A DNA stretch of 64,000 bases from Terriglobales bacterium (GCA_035651995.1 DASRER010000042.1:29527-93526); one strand, 5' to 3'; positions 20,973-29,517 are shown, counted from the stretch's first letter. Made by a program: numbers and translations. The notes: generated by a model not told the origin, from the letters alone.

Positions 20973-22067
20973 ATGAAGCGCCTTTTTCTCATCCTTTTTC
21001 TTGCCGCCTCCGCCCTCGCCCAATCACCCCGCCCGCTGCGCCCGGTCCACACCTTCTCCATTGTCGCGCGCGACCCGCAGACGGGCGAGATCGGCGCCGC
21101 GGTGCAGTCGCACTGGTTCTCGGTCGGCAGCAGCGTGATATGGGCCGAGCCCGGCGTGGGCGCCGTGGCCACGCAGTCGTTCATTGATCCCAGTTACGGG
21201 CCGAACGGCCTTGCGTTGATGAGGAACGGCAAGTCAGCCGGCGAAGCGCTGCAGGGGTTGCTGGCGATGGATTGCGGGAACAACGTGCGGCAGGTAGCGT
21301 TCATTGACGCGAAAGGTATGGTCGCAACCTGGACCGGCGCGGCCGATATTCCCGCCGCCGGCGGCATCGCCGGCAATCACAGCGGCGGCTTTTCCGCGCC
21401 GGGTTGCGGTTGCGGCGCCGCACCCGACTGCGCGCAGCCGGCAAAAGTTCCAACCAGCGGCGCAGGACAATTCGGCCACGACTTTGCCGTGCAGGCCAAC
21501 CTTATGGCCAACAATCGCGTCTGGCCCGCGATGGACGAAGCTTTCCGCCAGACCAGGGGCGACCTGGCCGAACGCATGCTCGCCGCGCTCGACGCCGCGC
21601 AAGCCGCCGGCGGCGACATTCGCGGACGCCAGTCCGCCGCGCTCATTGTCGTTTCAGGCGACCGCAGCAAGCGTCCGTGGGAAAAAATCTTCGACGTCCG
21701 CGTGGACGACGCGCCACAACCGCTCGTCGAATTGCGCCGCCTGGTCGCGCTCCAGCGCGCCTACAACCACATGAACGCCGGCGACGCAGCCGTCGAGCGC
21801 AAAGACAACGAGGGCGCGCTGCGCCAGTACGCCGCCGCCGAGGCGATCGCCGCCAAGACCGATGGCGTGCCGCAAAGCCGCCTGGCCGAGATGATCTACT
21901 GGCACGCCGTCGCGCTGGTGAACATGAAGCGCGTGGACGAATCGCTGCCGCTGTTCAAGCGCGTCTTCCAGATGGACAACAACTGGCGCGAACTCACCCG
22001 CCGCCTGCCCAAAGTTGGCCTCCTGCCGGACGACGCGAAAGTGATCGACCGCATCGCGGCGCAGTAA
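20973..22067 (+). CDS. Exported DUF1028 protein with C-terminal TPR-like region
   Basis: A 364-residue protein from the ATG at 20973, with signal peptide MKRLFLILFLAASALAQS. Residues about 25-235 match DUF1028 (HTFSIVARDPQTGEIGAAVQSHWFSVGS, then GVGAVATQS), a family with Ntn-hydrolase-like features and an unknown reaction. The region GCGCGAAPDC inside it is cysteine/glycine-rich. Residues about 265-350 form two TPR-like helical pairs (ALRQYAAAEAIAAK, MIYWHAVALVNMKRVDESLPLF). Export together with pepA downstream might hint at periplasmic peptide or amide turnover; this is inference. Confidence 0.85.
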   Translation: MKRLFLILFLAASALAQSPRPLRPVHTFSIVARDPQTGEIGAAVQSHWFSVGSSVIWAEPGVGAVATQSFIDPSYGPNGLALMRNGKSAGEALQGLLAMDCGNNVRQVAFIDAKGMVATWTGAADIPAAGGIAGNHSGGFSAPGCGCGAAPDCAQPAKVPTSGAGQFGHDFAVQANLMANNRVWPAMDEAFRQTRGDLAERMLAALDAAQAAGGDIRGRQSAALIVVSGDRSKRPWEKIFDVRVDDAPQPLVELRRLVALQRAYNHMNAGDAAVERKDNEGALRQYAAAEAIAAKTDGVPQSRLAEMIYWHAVALVNMKRVDESLPLFKRVFQMDNNWRELTRRLPKVGLLPDDAKVIDRIAAQ

Positions 22068-22180
22068 GGCAACCTTCACCACAGACACAGAGGGCGCAGG
22101 GGCCCTGGCTTTCCTTCGTGTTCCTCTGCGTCCTCTGTGGTTCGAGGTTCTGTTTCAGCGGGAAGCGGGCGGCGCCGTAT

Positions 22181-22189
22181 TGCTATACT
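22181..22189 (+). promoter_or_regulatory. Putative extended -10 promoter of pepA
   Basis: TGCTATACT (TG, one base, TATACT) lies 13 bases before the ATG of pepA, so a transcript would carry a leader of about six bases. No Shine-Dalgarno sequence is visible, so near-leaderless translation is possible. Confidence 0.45.
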
Positions 22190-22201
22190 CGAAGTTTCCC
22201 T

Positions 22202-23788
22202 ATGAATACACACCTCAAGCTGTCCAACCCCGCCGAAGTTGAGACCGAATGTCTGGTGGCCGTCGTCCTCGACGCCGCCGATCCCAGGGAGAAAGACAAG
22301 AACAAGCCCGAGCTGCTGACCTCGAGCGACGCCGTGAAGTCCGCCGCCGCCGAACTCATCGCCAACGGCGAAGTGACCGGCAAAATCTTTGAGACCGTGA
22401 TGCTCCACAAGCCGGCGGGACTCAAGGCCAGGCGTCTGCTGCTCGTCGGCGGCGGCAAAGCGGCGAACTTCAGTTCCCACGAACTGCGCAAGGTGGCGGG
22501 CACAGCCATCCGTTTTCTCAAGCCCAGGCAGGTCCGCAGCGCGGCAATGATTGCTCCCGAGAGTTGGATGGGCTCGGCCGACGCTGCCGCCCAAAGCACC
22601 CTCGTCTTCGAGCGCGGCGGCATCACCGATGCCGTCAAGGCCGTCGTCGAAGGCGCCTACGTGGCCGACTTCGATCCCGACACGTACCGCAGCGACCGCA
22701 AAGACCAGAGCATGCGCGACGTCACCGTCGTCGTCGGCGGCAAACATGATGAAGCGGCGCTGCGCCGCGCGCTCGACCAGGGACGCATCATTGGCGAATC
22801 GCAGAACTTCACCCGCGAGCTGGTGAACGAGCCCGGCAATCGCATGACGCCGACCATCCTCGGCAGGCGCGCCGCCGAGATGGTGCGCGAAATCTCCGCG
22901 CACGCCGATGGATTTCGCATCAGCTGCGACGTCTACAGCACCGACAAGCTGAAAGAACTGAAGATGGGCGCGTTCTTGAGCGTCTCGCAAGGCTCCGACG
23001 AACCGCCCGCGCTCATCATCATCAAGTACGAGCCGGTGGGCGCGCCGGAAAACCCGGTGATTGGCCTGGTGGGGAAGGGAATCACGTTCGATTCGGGCGG
23101 CATCTCCATCAAGCCCGCCGACGGCATGGAGAAGATGAAGTACGACATGGCCGGCGGCGCCGCCATGATCGGCGCCATGCGCGCCATCGCGCAGCTCAAG
23201 CCCAAGGTCAAGGTCACGGCCATCATCTGCGCCAGCGAAAACATGCCCTCCGGACGCGCGCAGAAACCCGGCGACGTGCAGATCGCCATGTCGGGCAAGT
23301 CCATCGAGATCATCAACACCGACGCCGAAGGGCGCCTCGTCCTCGCCGACGGCCTGCACTACGCCCGCCAGCTCGGCTGCACGCACCTCATCGACGCCGC
23401 CACCCTCACCGGCGCCTGCGTGGTCGCGCTTGGCATGGTGAATGCCGGCGTCTTTGCCAACGACGAAGACATCTACCAGCGCTTCAGCCGCGCCCTCCAG
23501 CGCTCCGGCGAAAAGATGTGGCGCCTGCCGCTCGACGACGAGTACCGCGAGGTCATCCGCTCCGGCATCGCCGACATCATGAACAGCGGCGGACGCTGGG
23601 GCGGCGCCGTTACCGCGGCCATGTTCCTCAAAGAGTTCGTCGAGACCACCCCCTGGATCCACCTCGACATCGCCGGGGTCGCCTGGATGGAAGAAAACAA
23701 GAGCTGGATCGCGAAAGGGCCTTCGGGGATTGCCGTGCGGTCCCTGGTGGAGTTCGTGACGGGATTCGAGAATGGCAGTGGAAAGTGA
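22202..23788 (+). CDS. pepA: Leucyl aminopeptidase (M17)
   Basis: A 528-residue cytosolic dimetal aminopeptidase of family M17. The catalytic domain carries GKGITFDSGGISIKPADGME (metal and catalytic lysine region), MAGGAAM and the family signature NTDAEGRLVLAD; DAATLTGACVVALG and GAVTAAMFLKEFV follow. The N-terminal macro-like domain is divergent, as usual. An upstream in-frame extension is a shadow of the DUF1028 gene; the M17 N-terminal domain begins right after ATG 22202. It ends before a strong bidirectional terminator. Confidence 0.96.
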   Translation: MNTHLKLSNPAEVETECLVAVVLDAADPREKDKNKPELLTSSDAVKSAAAELIANGEVTGKIFETVMLHKPAGLKARRLLLVGGGKAANFSSHELRKVAGTAIRFLKPRQVRSAAMIAPESWMGSADAAAQSTLVFERGGITDAVKAVVEGAYVADFDPDTYRSDRKDQSMRDVTVVVGGKHDEAALRRALDQGRIIGESQNFTRELVNEPGNRMTPTILGRRAAEMVREISAHADGFRISCDVYSTDKLKELKMGAFLSVSQGSDEPPALIIIKYEPVGAPENPVIGLVGKGITFDSGGISIKPADGMEKMKYDMAGGAAMIGAMRAIAQLKPKVKVTAIICASENMPSGRAQKPGDVQIAMSGKSIEIINTDAEGRLVLADGLHYARQLGCTHLIDAATLTGACVVALGMVNAGVFANDEDIYQRFSRALQRSGEKMWRLPLDDEYREVIRSGIADIMNSGGRWGGAVTAAMFLKEFVETTPWIHLDIAGVAWMEENKSWIAKGPSGIAVRSLVEFVTGFENGSGK

Positions 23789-23814
23789 ATCGTGGATACT
23801 GAAAGGCCCAGACC

Positions 23815-23842
23815 AAAAGCCCCGCGTCCCTGCGGGGCTTTT
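23815..23842. terminator. Bidirectional rho-independent terminator
   Basis: AAAAGCCCCGC (23815-23825), a six-base loop and GCGGGGCTTTT (23832-23842) form an 11-base perfect stem with A and T tracts on both sides. It lies between the convergent pepA and sigma-54 regulator genes. It is itself nested in an outer inverted repeat of GTGGATA/TATCCAC words. Confidence 0.9.
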
Positions 23843-23872
23843 CACTATCCACGAATCACTATCCACTGAACT

Positions 23873-24919
23873 TCAGTCGCCCGCAATCCCCACCTCGCTG
23901 GGCCGCGTGCGTCCGGCGGGCAGGTCGGCGTCGCGCATTTTGTAGAGCAGGGCGCGATAGCTGATGTTCATGGCCCGGGCCGCACGTTTGCGGTTCCAGT
24001 TGTGGTTCTGGAGGACCTTGAGAATGATCTTGCGCTCCAGATCACGCGTCGCCTGCTTGGTGACCTTCTTCAGCGAAATCGTCCCGTCGATGGGAACGTC
24101 CACATCGAATGAGCTCGATTCGCGCTGCGCCAGCTCGCCCGCGATCGCCTCCTCGGCGCCCAGGATGACGTAGCGCTTCATCAGGTTCGCCAGCTCACGG
24201 ATGTTGCCCGGCCAGTGATACTTCTGCAGCGTCTGCATCATGTGCCCGGAGAGCATCTTCACGCGGCGGCCGTATGCCATGTTGTAGGTTTCGATGAAGT
24301 AGTGGATCAGCTCGGGCAGGTCGTCTTGGCGCTCGCGCAGCGGCGGCAGCGAGATGTTCACCACGTTGATGCGGTAATACAGGTCCTGCCGGAACGTGCC
24401 GGCGATGATCTCGTCTTCCAGCGCGCGGTTGGTGGCGCACACGACGCGGACTTCGACTTTCTTGTCTTCCTGCGCGCCGATCCGGGAGAACTGCCCGTCC
24501 TGGAGCAGTTGCAGGAGCTTGGCCTGCAGCCCGAGCTCGAGCTCGCCGATCTCGTCGAGGAACAGCGTGCCCCGGTGCGCCATCTCGACACGGCCGGGCT
24601 TGGAGCCCTGCGCGCCGGTGAAGGCGCCCTTCTCGTATCCGAACAGCTCGCTCTCCATCAGCGTGCCGGGAATGGCGGGGCAGCTCACCTTCACGAACGG
24701 CCCGTTCGACCACGGCGACCGCCGGTGCAGCAGGTTGGCGATGATCTCTTTGCCCGTGCCGCTTTCGCCCTGCACGAGCACGGAGACGTTTGCGCCCGAG
24801 ACCTTCTCCAGCTTCGCCTGGATCTCGCGCATGGCGCTGGTGCGACCAAAAATGACGGCCTCCGGCGGCATCTGGTCGCCAGTGCCGTTGAAACCGGAGC
24901 TGGAAGCAACGCTCGACAT
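23873..24919 (-). CDS. Sigma-54 enhancer-binding protein lacking a receiver domain
   Basis: A 348-residue regulator from ATG 24919, preceded by GAGGGGAG. The AAA+ domain begins at about residue 20 and carries Walker A (GESGTGKEI), the sigma-54 contact loop GAFTGAQ (an intact GAFTGA) and Walker B (GTLFLDEIGEL). A Fis-type helix-turn-helix ends the protein (NRKRAARAMNISYRALLYK). There is no N-terminal receiver, GAF or PAS domain, as in PspF-like proteins, so activity must be set by a partner protein or by expression. A longer frame to 25021 would cross a candidate sigma-54 promoter, which argues for the start chosen. The C-terminus closely resembles that of the NtrC-type regulator at 26335, suggesting duplication. 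Confidence 0.9.
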   Translation of the reverse strand: MSSVASSSGFNGTGDQMPPEAVIFGRTSAMREIQAKLEKVSGANVSVLVQGESGTGKEIIANLLHRRSPWSNGPFVKVSCPAIPGTLMESELFGYEKGAFTGAQGSKPGRVEMAHRGTLFLDEIGELELGLQAKLLQLLQDGQFSRIGAQEDKKVEVRVVCATNRALEDEIIAGTFRQDLYYRINVVNISLPPLRERQDDLPELIHYFIETYNMAYGRRVKMLSGHMMQTLQKYHWPGNIRELANLMKRYVILGAEEAIAGELAQRESSSFDVDVPIDGTISLKKVTKQATRDLERKIILKVLQNHNWNRKRAARAMNISYRALLYKMRDADLPAGRTRPSEVGIAGD

Positions 24920-24973
24920 GGGTTCGGCTCCCCTCTGTAGCCGAAAAACTTTGCAAGAAAACATCAGTTTACT

Positions 24974-24990
24974 TGCACTCTGAACGCCAA
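24974..24990 (-). promoter_or_regulatory. Candidate sigma-54 (-24/-12) promoter of the receiver-less regulator
   Basis: On the minus strand TTGGCGTTCAGAGTGCA has the GG and GC pairs 12 bases apart, as required for sigma-54 promoters, with TTGGC and TGCA matching the consensus ends. The inner bases of the -24 box are not consensus. Transcription would start near 24963, giving a leader of about 43 bases and possible autoactivation. Confidence 0.4.
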
Positions 24991-25267
24991 AGCCGGTTTC
25001 CCGGAATCCGCCCACTGCCAAAAACCTACGCCTCGCGTAAGTCGCTGATTCTGCGTTCGAAGGCTAAGTTTATTCACTTGATTCCTCTCGCGGCCTGCAA
25101 CGACGGCCACGTGCCCTTGCCGCTGCAATGTGAAAAGTATTTCACATCCTGATGAGTTCTGGGCAAAGTTCTTTCTTTCGTTCGCATCCCGTTCAAACTA
25201 CTGGAGATAGTCGTACACTTGCGCCCTGTCGGCTGCGTTTTTCTGCCAGTTCCGGAGCCCGAAATGG

Positions 25268-25327
25268 AAAAGTGCTTTCGCATTAGGTGAAAGTGTTTTT
25301 GACTTTCCGGCACTTTTGGGCGAGAAT
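25268..25327 (+). promoter_or_regulatory. Putative promoter and operator of the histidine kinase operon
   Basis: TTGACT (25299-25304) and GAGAAT (25322-25327) are 17 bases apart. Two inverted repeats overlap the -35 region: AAAAGTGC (25268-25275) with GCACTTTT (25310-25317), and GAAAGT (25289-25294) with ACTTTC (25302-25307). The remainder of the 582-base divergent region 24920-25501 shows no gene. Confidence 0.35.
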
Positions 25328-25501
25328 TCAATACGTTACGGAGCAAGTCGTTGGCATGCGCTCCCAGGATTCTCCCCCCGGTCGTGCCTGCGGAAGAGAA
25401 TTACCGAAACGCTTCCAGGGCATTCGCCGTGCCCCCAACCTGGTGTTCTTCGTTCAAGAAGCAAAGCGGCGCGAGCCCGGTCAATTTTCGGGGGAGAGCA
25501 A

Positions 25502-26332
25502 GTGTCGGTCGATGAACAGCTGATAGCGCCGGAAGGGACCACGGAAGACGCTCTGCAGAGCGAATTCCGGCGCCGCGCCATCGCGCTGGCTTCCGTGGCG
25601 CACGAGCTGAAGACCCCGCTGGCCGTGATGGCTGGCTACACCGATCTGCTGCTCAGCGGCGGCGTGGGTCCGCTGAATGCCCGCCAGCGCCGCGTGCTGG
25701 AAGAAATGCAGTCCAGCGGCGAGCGGCTGCGCAAGTTCGTTGACGACTTCCTCGCCTTCAGCGCCATTGAGACCGGCAAGCTGAAAATGAACTACGAGGT
25801 GGCCGACATCAACGGCAGCCTCTCGGAAGTTTGCAGCTTCTGGCTCACGCGCTTTAAGGAAAAAGGCGTCGCCTGTTATTTCCTGCCGTCGAGCGCGATC
25901 GAGCCATTCGCCTTCGACTCACTGAAGGTCCAGCACGTGGTCTCCAACCTGTTGCAGAACGCGCTGAAGTTCACGCCCGAACAAGGCACGGTGTATGTCT
26001 CGGTGGAGCCGTTTTTCTGGGAGCGGCGCACCGATGTGGGACAAGCCGCCATCAACGAGCGCCGCGGCCATATCGACCGGCTCTACAACTCGGTGTGCAT
26101 CAGCGTGGCCGATACCGGCCCCGGCATCGCGCCGGAATACCATCAGGAAATTTTTGAGGACTTCCGCATGTTGCCTTACTCGCGCAACCTTGGCGCCGGC
26201 AACGGCCTGGGGCTGGCCATTGCCCGCCGGCTCGTGCAGGCGCACGACGGTAAGATCTGGATCGAGAGTGAACCCGGTATGGGCAGCAAGTTCTCGTTCG
26301 TTATTCCCGTGAAACCCGCCAACGAAAGGTAA
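25502..26332 (+). CDS. Soluble sensor histidine kinase
   Basis: A 276-residue kinase from GTG 25502, which has GGGGGAGAG just upstream. It lacks membrane helices. The HisKA H-box is VAHELKTPLAV with H34 as phospho-acceptor; the HATPase part shows the N-box (SNLLQNALKFTPEQG), G1 (ADTGPGIAP), an F-like segment and G2 (GAGNGLGLAIARRL). The first 25 residues contain no recognised sensor domain, so it must sense through a partner or a cytoplasmic cue. It is followed by the NtrC-type regulator with a two-base gap, making a cognate pair almost certain. Confidence 0.9.
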   Translation: MSVDEQLIAPEGTTEDALQSEFRRRAIALASVAHELKTPLAVMAGYTDLLLSGGVGPLNARQRRVLEEMQSSGERLRKFVDDFLAFSAIETGKLKMNYEVADINGSLSEVCSFWLTRFKEKGVACYFLPSSAIEPFAFDSLKVQHVVSNLLQNALKFTPEQGTVYVSVEPFFWERRTDVGQAAINERRGHIDRLYNSVCISVADTGPGIAPEYHQEIFEDFRMLPYSRNLGAGNGLGLAIARRLVQAHDGKIWIESEPGMGSKFSFVIPVKPANER

Positions 26333-26334
26333 GG

Positions 26335-27768
26335 ATGAGCACCCAACCGAGCATTCTCGTAGTGGACGACGAACCCAGCATGTTGCGGTACATGCAGACG
26401 CTGCTGGAGATGGACCAGTATCGCGTGGAAACCGCAACCAACGGCATGGACGCGATCCGCCGCGTGGAACAGAATCCCGCTCCCGACGTCATCCTGCTCG
26501 ACCTGCTCATGCCGCACATGGACGGCCTGCAGACGCTCGAGCGCTTCCGCCAGATCAAGCCGTCGGCCAAGGTTGTGATGCTCTCCTGCGTGAGCGACAC
26601 GCGGAAAGTGGTCGAAGCCATCCGCCTGGGCGCGCAGGATTACCTCACCAAGCCGTTTCACAAGGCCGATCTCGATTCCGTGTTGAAGCGCCTGCTCAAG
26701 CCTGAAGCCGGCAGGCAGCCCGCGGCCGAGGCCATGACCGGCGAGGTGGAAGAACTGGGCGAGGACCTGTACTTCGTCGCCGCCAGCCCCGCGATGCGCA
26801 AGATTCGCGCGCAGATCGGCCTGGTCGCCAGCGTGGACATCCCGGTGCTTCTGCTGGGCGAAAGCGGCACGGGAAAAGAGATTCTGGCGCGGCTCATCCA
26901 CAAGATGTCGCCGCGCGCGCACCGCAGCTTCCTGAAGGTGAATTGCGCCGCATTGCCCGCCGACCTGCTGGAGAGCGAACTGTTCGGATACGAGCCCGGC
27001 GCGTTCACCGGGGCCGATCGCAGCAAGCCGGGTAAGTTCGAGCTGTGCAACAAGGGCACGTTTCTGCTCGACGAAGTCGGCGAGATGCCGCCCACGCTGC
27101 AGGCCAAGCTGCTGCACGTTCTGCAGGACCAGCAGTTTTCACGGCTGGGCGGCCGCAGCACCATCCGCGTGGATGTGCGCGTGCTCGCCGCCACCAACAT
27201 TGACATCCAGCAGGCCATCAACGAGCGCCGCTTCCGCGAGGACCTCTATTACCGCCTGAACGCCTTCACGCTGCGCATTCCGCCGCTGCGCGAGCGCAAG
27301 GAAGAAATCCCGCTGCTGCTCAAGCACATGATGACCCGCATCGCCGAGAACTACGCCACGCCCCCGCTGGCCTATTCACCCGCGCTGCTGGAGGCGTGCC
27401 AGCGCTACGAGTGGCCGGGCAACCTGCGCGAGCTGGGCAACTTCGTGAAGCGCTACCTGGTCCTGCGCGATGAAGGCCTCATGATCGCCGAACTGCGCAG
27501 TGGCAAGACGGACATGGGTGCGTCGCAAAACGAGGCGCCCGCCGCAACCGGGCAGCGTCCCGGCGGGCTCAAATCGCTGGTGCGCAGCCTGAAAGACCAG
27601 GCCGAAGAAGAGGCCATCCGCCGCACCCTCGACCAGACCAACTGGAACCGTAAGACGGCGGCCATGATGCTGAACATCAGCTACAAGGCGCTGCTCTACA
27701 AGATTCGCCAGTACGGGATTGAGGCGCCGAAAAACTCCCGCCTGCGGCCGGGCAAGCCCCTGGTCTGA
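26335..27768 (+). CDS. NtrC-family sigma-54 response regulator
   Basis: A 477-residue response regulator. The receiver domain (1-120) has the acidic pair VVDDEPS, the phospho-acceptor aspartate in VILLDLLMPHMDG (about D53) and the conserved lysine in DYLTKPFHKAD. The AAA+ domain (about 140-385) has Walker A GESGTGKEI, an intact GAFTGADRSKPG loop and LLDEVGEMP. A Fis helix-turn-helix follows (NRKTAAMMLNISYKALLYK). It should activate sigma-54 promoters when phosphorylated by the kinase just upstream. An inverted repeat of AGCCAAGAGCC-type words and a hairpin follow it. Confidence 0.95.
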   Translation: MSTQPSILVVDDEPSMLRYMQTLLEMDQYRVETATNGMDAIRRVEQNPAPDVILLDLLMPHMDGLQTLERFRQIKPSAKVVMLSCVSDTRKVVEAIRLGAQDYLTKPFHKADLDSVLKRLLKPEAGRQPAAEAMTGEVEELGEDLYFVAASPAMRKIRAQIGLVASVDIPVLLLGESGTGKEILARLIHKMSPRAHRSFLKVNCAALPADLLESELFGYEPGAFTGADRSKPGKFELCNKGTFLLDEVGEMPPTLQAKLLHVLQDQQFSRLGGRSTIRVDVRVLAATNIDIQQAINERRFREDLYYRLNAFTLRIPPLRERKEEIPLLLKHMMTRIAENYATPPLAYSPALLEACQRYEWPGNLRELGNFVKRYLVLRDEGLMIAELRSGKTDMGASQNEAPAATGQRPGGLKSLVRSLKDQAEEEAIRRTLDQTNWNRKTAAMMLNISYKALLYKIRQYGIEAPKNSRLRPGKPLV

Positions 27769-27938
27769 AGCCGCTCGCGCAGCGCAGTCGGCGTTGCAGG
27801 AGAGCGGCCCCTGGATACCAGCTCTTAGCTGTTGGCTTTTTGACCAGACCGTGCCCGCTGTTCGACAAGCGCTGCTTCCTGCGCCGGCCCGAAGAAAGCC
27901 AAGAGCCAGGGGCGAACTGCGGCTTTCCCCAAAATCCA

Positions 27939-27964
27939 AACACCCTTCTCGCGGGAAGGGTGTT
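27939..27964. terminator. Hairpin between convergent regulator and PilZ genes
   Basis: AACACCCTTC (27939-27948) and GAAGGGTGTT (27955-27964) form a ten-base stem with a six-base loop. It follows the NtrC-type gene and precedes the end of the PilZ gene on the other strand, so it may terminate both. The T tract is short. Confidence 0.6.
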
Positions 27965-27995
27965 AGGCGCTGCGACTTGTAGTGGGCCGGATTGG

Positions 27996-28331
27996 CTATT
28001 GCTCAGTTTCCAGAAACTGATAATGGTCAATCATCGCGGCAATGCCGACTTTCCCCGGTCTTTCACGCTCAACCCGAACCACTCTGCCTTTACAGTGCAC
28101 CCGGATACTTTGGGTCATTGTAATCTCGGGTGGCAGCGTAAGAGTGAACTCGATGGGGGAGTTCTCTGAAACATCGGAATCCAAATAGATAAAAACCCCC
28201 CGCGCGCTCACGTCCTTCGTGATGGCGAGAACTTCCTGCCCGTCTTCGGGTGCCTTCACCTGAACCGGCAACTGCATAGAAAATCGACGCATGTGCCGCT
28301 GGTCCTTAGCGGACTTAGCGGACTCAACCAT
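27996..28331 (-). CDS. PilZ-domain protein
   Basis: A 111-residue protein from ATG 28331, preceded by GGGGAGAACC. It begins with MRRF-type PilZ entry (HMRRFSMQLPVQVK) and has the D/NxSxxG signature as KDVSARGVFIYLD, then a beta barrel ending GIAAMIDHYQFLE. PilZ domains usually bind cyclic di-GMP through RxxxR and D/NxSxxG; the first arginine pair is less clear here (RRFSMQ). Single-domain PilZ proteins adjust motility, pili or exopolysaccharide by protein contact. It adjoins the sigma-54 two-component pair. Confidence 0.85.
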   Translation of the reverse strand: MVESAKSAKDQRHMRRFSMQLPVQVKAPEDGQEVLAITKDVSARGVFIYLDSDVSENSPIEFTLTLPPEITMTQSIRVHCKGRVVRVERERPGKVGIAAMIDHYQFLETEQ

Positions 28332-28391
28332 CGGTTCTCCCCCTGTTCTTACCACAGACGGTTCTCCTGTTGTGGAAAACAGGAGCACTTG

Positions 28392-28589
28392 CTATTCCAA
28401 AGCTCGCACCACGGTTTGCACAACCGCAATACCAGTTAAGTGACTGATTCTGTGGCAAATGTGACCCTCGTCGCCACGTTTCAAATACCCCTCAACGACA
28501 ATTCCATTCGCCCTTTCTGCAAAAACGTGCAGCTTCGACCCCGCCTCAAACCCCGCTCTGGAAGGGCATCTGGCCCGGTTTCGCCGCAA
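28392..28589 (-). CDS. Small BON-domain-like protein (tentative)
   Basis: A 65-residue frame upstream of the PilZ gene on the same strand. The central block GIVVEGYLKRGDEGHICHRI followed by SHLTGIAVVQTVVRALE follows the beta-alpha-beta pattern of a BON repeat (hydrophobic VxGxL strand, helix, then LxGVxxVxNxV strand). No convincing ribosome binding site is visible and the N-terminus is basic and low-complexity. If real it would be a cytosolic or peripheral small protein of unknown role. It could also be a decayed fragment. Confidence 0.35.
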   Translation of the reverse strand: MRRNRARCPSRAGFEAGSKLHVFAERANGIVVEGYLKRGDEGHICHRISHLTGIAVVQTVVRALE

Positions 28590-28636
28590 TCTAAGGTCTC
28601 GTCAGCCGGTGCCAATTCACTGATTGGGGGCCTGGA

Positions 28637-29446
28637 ATGCCTGGGTTTGTCAAAGACGTCACCGAAATCCGCCAGCGCGCCGAACAGAAAATCGAAGAAG
28701 GGGCTGTCACCGGGGCTTACGGCGGCGACGTGGGCCACACCGTTTCCATTCTCAACGAGGCCCTGGCTACAGAGATCGTCTGTGTTCTGCGTTACATGCA
28801 CCATTATTTCATGGCGACCGGTGTGCATGGGTCGTCGGTGGCCGCTGAATTCAAAGAACATGCCGACGACGAACGCGGGCACGCCGACCGCATTGCCGAA
28901 CGCATCCAGCAGCTCGGCGGCAAACCCGACTTCAACCCGCGCTCCCTGCTGGAGCGCTCGGTTTCGCAGTACGTGGAAGGCGAGACGCTGGCCGGCATGA
29001 TCCGCGAAGACCTCATCGCCGAGCGCATCGTCATCGAGGTCTACCAGAAAATGATTCGCTACTTCCGCGACAACGATCCCACCACGCGCGTCCTGATCGA
29101 GGGCATCCTGTCCGACGAGGAAGAGCACGCCAGCGACCTGGCCGATCTGCTGTACATCGTCGATCCGGAAACCGGCAGGACCGAGGTTAAGGACCCGGAA
29201 GCGAGCCCGCTGACGCTCGAGCAGCGGCGCGGGCAACAACTGAGCCAGCGCCGAGGCGCGCAGTCGGAAAGCGTCGAGGAAGAGGAGCCGGCCGCGGCGC
29301 ACGCCGGCCACGCCGGCAACCGCCCGCGTCCGCGGCAGTACGAAGATGCGCCCACCGAAGCGCCGGCGGCGCGTCCGGGTGAAACATCCGGCGGCACACG
29401 CGCGGTACGCGTCACCAAGCCCAATCGCAAGAAACGCGCGGCCTAG
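28637..29446 (+). CDS. Ferritin-like diiron protein with long disordered tail
   Basis: A 269-residue protein preceded by GGGGGCC. Residues 20-170 form a four-helix ferritin-like domain whose helices carry the expected carboxylate and histidine ligands: LATEIVCVLRYMHHYF, EHADDERGHADRI (ExxH), AERIVIEVYQKM and SDEEEHASDL (ExxH). This matches bacterioferritin-like/DUF-type ferritins that oxidise or store iron. The last 90 residues are low-complexity (glutamate, alanine, proline, arginine) and end RVTKPNRKKRAA, an unusual basic tail for ferritins that could bind DNA as in some Dps proteins. It appears monocistronic. Confidence 0.85.
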   Translation: MPGFVKDVTEIRQRAEQKIEEGAVTGAYGGDVGHTVSILNEALATEIVCVLRYMHHYFMATGVHGSSVAAEFKEHADDERGHADRIAERIQQLGGKPDFNPRSLLERSVSQYVEGETLAGMIREDLIAERIVIEVYQKMIRYFRDNDPTTRVLIEGILSDEEEHASDLADLLYIVDPETGRTEVKDPEASPLTLEQRRGQQLSQRRGAQSESVEEEEPAAAHAGHAGNRPRPRQYEDAPTEAPAARPGETSGGTRAVRVTKPNRKKRAA

Positions 29447-29500
29447 CCAACTCGTCGTGAAACCCGGCCTTGGGCTGAAATGTTTCGTAAAAATGCGCGG

Positions 29501-29517
29501 GTGCCCCACGTTCGCGC
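29501..29517 (+). repeat. Dispersed 17-base repeat GTGCCCCACGTTCGCGC
   Basis: Identical copies occur at 58920-58936 and 62909-62925 on the opposite strand, and a 16-base match is at 11490-11505. The 279-base spacer 29447-29725 that holds this copy shows no gene. The copies continue into GC-rich, partly palindromic flanks ending near GCGCTAACG. Confidence 0.85.

Noticed and set aside
21404..22201. In-frame N-terminal extension of pepA
   Set aside because: Arg-rich shadow of the DUF1028 gene; the M17 domain starts at 22202 behind a promoter-like element.
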